DNA from: Desulfobacteraceae bacterium
GTDB lineage: Bacteria; Desulfobacterota; Desulfobacteria; Desulfobacterales; Desulfobacteraceae
Length of the DNA: 16,049 bases
Reading direction: 5' to 3'
NCBI GenBank assembly: GCA_022712835.1
Contig: JAFLJU010000061.1
Span: forward strand, 1-16,049
This document shows positions 14,996 through 16,049 of this stretch, one piece after another (positions within the stretch are counted from its first letter, which is position 1; every line of letters starts with the position of its first letter). Position numbers and translations under genes: made by a program. The notes beneath the pieces are model-generated. The model worked only from the letters and a program-made list of their open reading frames with translations. It was not told where the DNA came from and ran no database searches.

Positions 14996-15024
14996 TTGAC
15001 ACATGCTGTCATTGCTGATATATC
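14996..15024 (+). promoter_or_regulatory. Sigma-70-like promoter for xsc
   Basis: A consensus TTGACA (14996-15001) is followed after 17 nt by TATATC (15019-15024). Transcription would begin near 15031, about 78 nt before the xsc start. An inverted repeat covers the -10. Confidence 0.55.
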
Positions 15025-15033
15025 ACATATCAG
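15015..15033. promoter_or_regulatory. Operator-like inverted repeat over the xsc -10 region
   Basis: CTGATAT-ATCAC-ATATCAG is a perfect 7-bp inverted repeat with a 5-bp spacer. It spans the -10 and predicted start of the sigma-70-like promoter, where a bound repressor would block transcription. No candidate repressor is encoded in the window. Confidence 0.5.
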
Positions 15034-15108
15034 ATATCAACTTGCCCGGGAACGGACCAGGGGTAAGCCGGACAGCAATGAAATTAATAAGATGGAGATA
15101 AGACACCC

Positions 15109-16049
15109 ATGAAAATGACCACAGAAGAAGCCTTTGTAAAAGTACTCCAGATGCATGGCATCGAACATGCCTTTGGTATTATCGGCTCAGCCATGATGCC
15201 CATTTCCGACCTGTTTCCAAAAGCAGGGATCTCCTTTTGGGATTGCGGACATGAATGTAACGCAGGTATGATGGCAGACGGGTTTACCCGTGCTTCAGGT
15301 AAAATGTCCATGATGGTTGCCCAGAACGGACCTGGTATCACTAACTTTGTTACCCCTGTAAAGACGGCCTATTGGAACCACACTCCCCTGCTGCTGGTTA
15401 CTCCCCAGGCTGCCAACATGACCATGGGTCAGGGCGGTTTTCAAGAAGTTCCCCAGATGGCTTTGTTTGAAGATATGGTGGCATACCAGGAAGAGGTGCG
15501 GCATCCCTCTAGAGTGGCCGAGGTTCTCAACCGGGTCATCATGAATGCCAAACGTGCCTCTGCCCCTGCCCAGATTAACATCCCCAGGGATTTCTGGACC
15601 CAGGTCATTGACATTGAACTGCCTGCTATTGTTGATTTTGAGCGTCCTTCTGGTGGAGAAGAAGCCATTGCCAAGGCAGCCGAGCTTTTGTCCAATGCCA
15701 AATTTCCCGTGATTCTCAACGGTGGTGGTGTGGTCATCGGTGGCGCCATTAAAGATTCCATGGAGCTTGCCGAAAAATTAGACGCACCGGTCTGCTGCGG
15801 TTACCAGCACAACGATGCTTTCCCAGGCAGCCATCCCATGTACACAGGTACTCTGGGCTACAACGGCTCCAAAGCCAGTATGGAACTGATTGCCAAGGCT
15901 GATGTGGTTCTGGCCCTGGGCAGCAGACTGAACCCCTTTTCAACCCTGCCCGGTTACGGTATTGACTATTGGCCCACAAATGCAGCCATTATCCAGGTAG
16001 ACATCAACCCCGACCGTATCGGTCTGACCAAAAAAGTCACTGTGGGTAT
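15109..16049 (+). CDS. xsc: Sulfoacetaldehyde acetyltransferase, N-terminal 313 codons
   Basis: Xsc is a thiamine-diphosphate enzyme that converts sulfoacetaldehyde and phosphate to acetyl phosphate and sulfite, the key desulfonation step for taurine, isethionate and sulfoacetate. The visible 313 residues follow known Xsc sequences closely: the start MKMTTEEAFVKVLQMHGIEHAF as family landmark TTEEAF, GSAMMPISDLFP, then HE-x-NAGMMADGF with the conserved TPP-activating Glu. NGPGITNFVTPVKTAYWNH, GQGGFQEV, PAQINIPRDFW, VCCGYQHNDAFPG and LNPFSTLPGYGIDYWP follow. This covers the PYR domain and the start of the central domain; the TPP-binding domain lies beyond the edge. GGAG lies about 11 nt before the ATG. 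The gene is divergent from dctPQM. Acetolactate synthases share the fold but not these long motifs. Confidence 0.96.
   Translation, partial: MKMTTEEAFVKVLQMHGIEHAFGIIGSAMMPISDLFPKAGISFWDCGHECNAGMMADGFTRASGKMSMMVAQNGPGITNFVTPVKTAYWNHTPLLLVTPQAANMTMGQGGFQEVPQMALFEDMVAYQEEVRHPSRVAEVLNRVIMNAKRASAPAQINIPRDFWTQVIDIELPAIVDFERPSGGEEAIAKAAELLSNAKFPVILNGGGVVIGGAIKDSMELAEKLDAPVCCGYQHNDAFPGSHPMYTGTLGYNGSKASMELIAKADVVLALGSRLNPFSTLPGYGIDYWPTNAAIIQVDINPDRIGLTKKVTVG

Noticed and set aside
14582..15002. Small open frames 14582-14770 (plus) and 14796-15002 (minus)
   Set aside because: No ribosome sites and no recognisable domains, and they overlap the palindromes and promoter elements of the dctP-xsc intergenic region.

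Overview
The window is about 16 kb of bacterial chromosome with moderate G+C content. It probably comes from an anaerobic deltaproteobacterium of the Desulfobacterales type. That placement is inferred from the overall gene style: large hybrid kinases paired with NtrC-type regulators, a TRAP transporter beside a sulfonate-degrading enzyme, and a likely selenocysteine codon. No single marker gene proves it. I saw no insertion sequence, prophage, CRISPR array or rRNA.

Positions 1-5869 hold housekeeping genes, all on the minus strand. In transcription order they are mnmG (tRNA wobble-uridine modification), a DnaJ/CbpA-type co-chaperone, hpt (purine salvage), a zinc-ribbon/DUF3426 membrane protein with a very acidic linker, an elongator-type tRNA with CAU anticodon followed by a strong terminator, and the 5' part of queD (queuosine/7-deazaguanine pathway). 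The co-chaperone gene is interrupted by one in-frame UGA at 3533-3535. Downstream the frame stays open for another 180 codons and encodes the expected C-terminal domains. A hairpin 12 nt after the UGA fits the general layout of a bacterial SECIS element, so a selenocysteine-containing J-protein is the leading reading, with a nonsense mutation as the alternative.

Positions 5975-11165 encode a plus-strand two-component pair whose genes overlap by 14 bases. The first is a BvgS-like hybrid sensor kinase with a periplasmic solute-binding domain, PAS, HisKA, HATPase, receiver and HPt domains. The second is a sigma-54-dependent response regulator with receiver, PAS, AAA+ and Fis-type HTH domains.

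Positions 11318-16049 encode a TRAP transporter on the minus strand (dctP, then dctQ, then dctM) and, divergently on the plus strand, the first 313 codons of xsc, sulfoacetaldehyde acetyltransferase. The 682-base region between dctP and xsc is dense with signals. It has a consensus-perfect sigma-54 (-24/-12) promoter driving dctP, three copies of a GGGGC-N6-GCCCC-type palindrome placed like enhancer sites, a sigma-70-like promoter for xsc with an inverted repeat over its -10, and a weaker sigma-54-like site for xsc.

Together the right half reads as one circuit. A sulfonate-type ligand would be sensed in the periplasm and the signal passed by a His-Asp-His-Asp relay to the sigma-54 activator. 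The activator would bind the palindromes and switch on a TRAP importer, and perhaps also Xsc, which cleaves sulfoacetaldehyde to acetyl phosphate and sulfite. The ligand (taurine, isethionate or another C2 sulfonate) is not fixed by the sequence.
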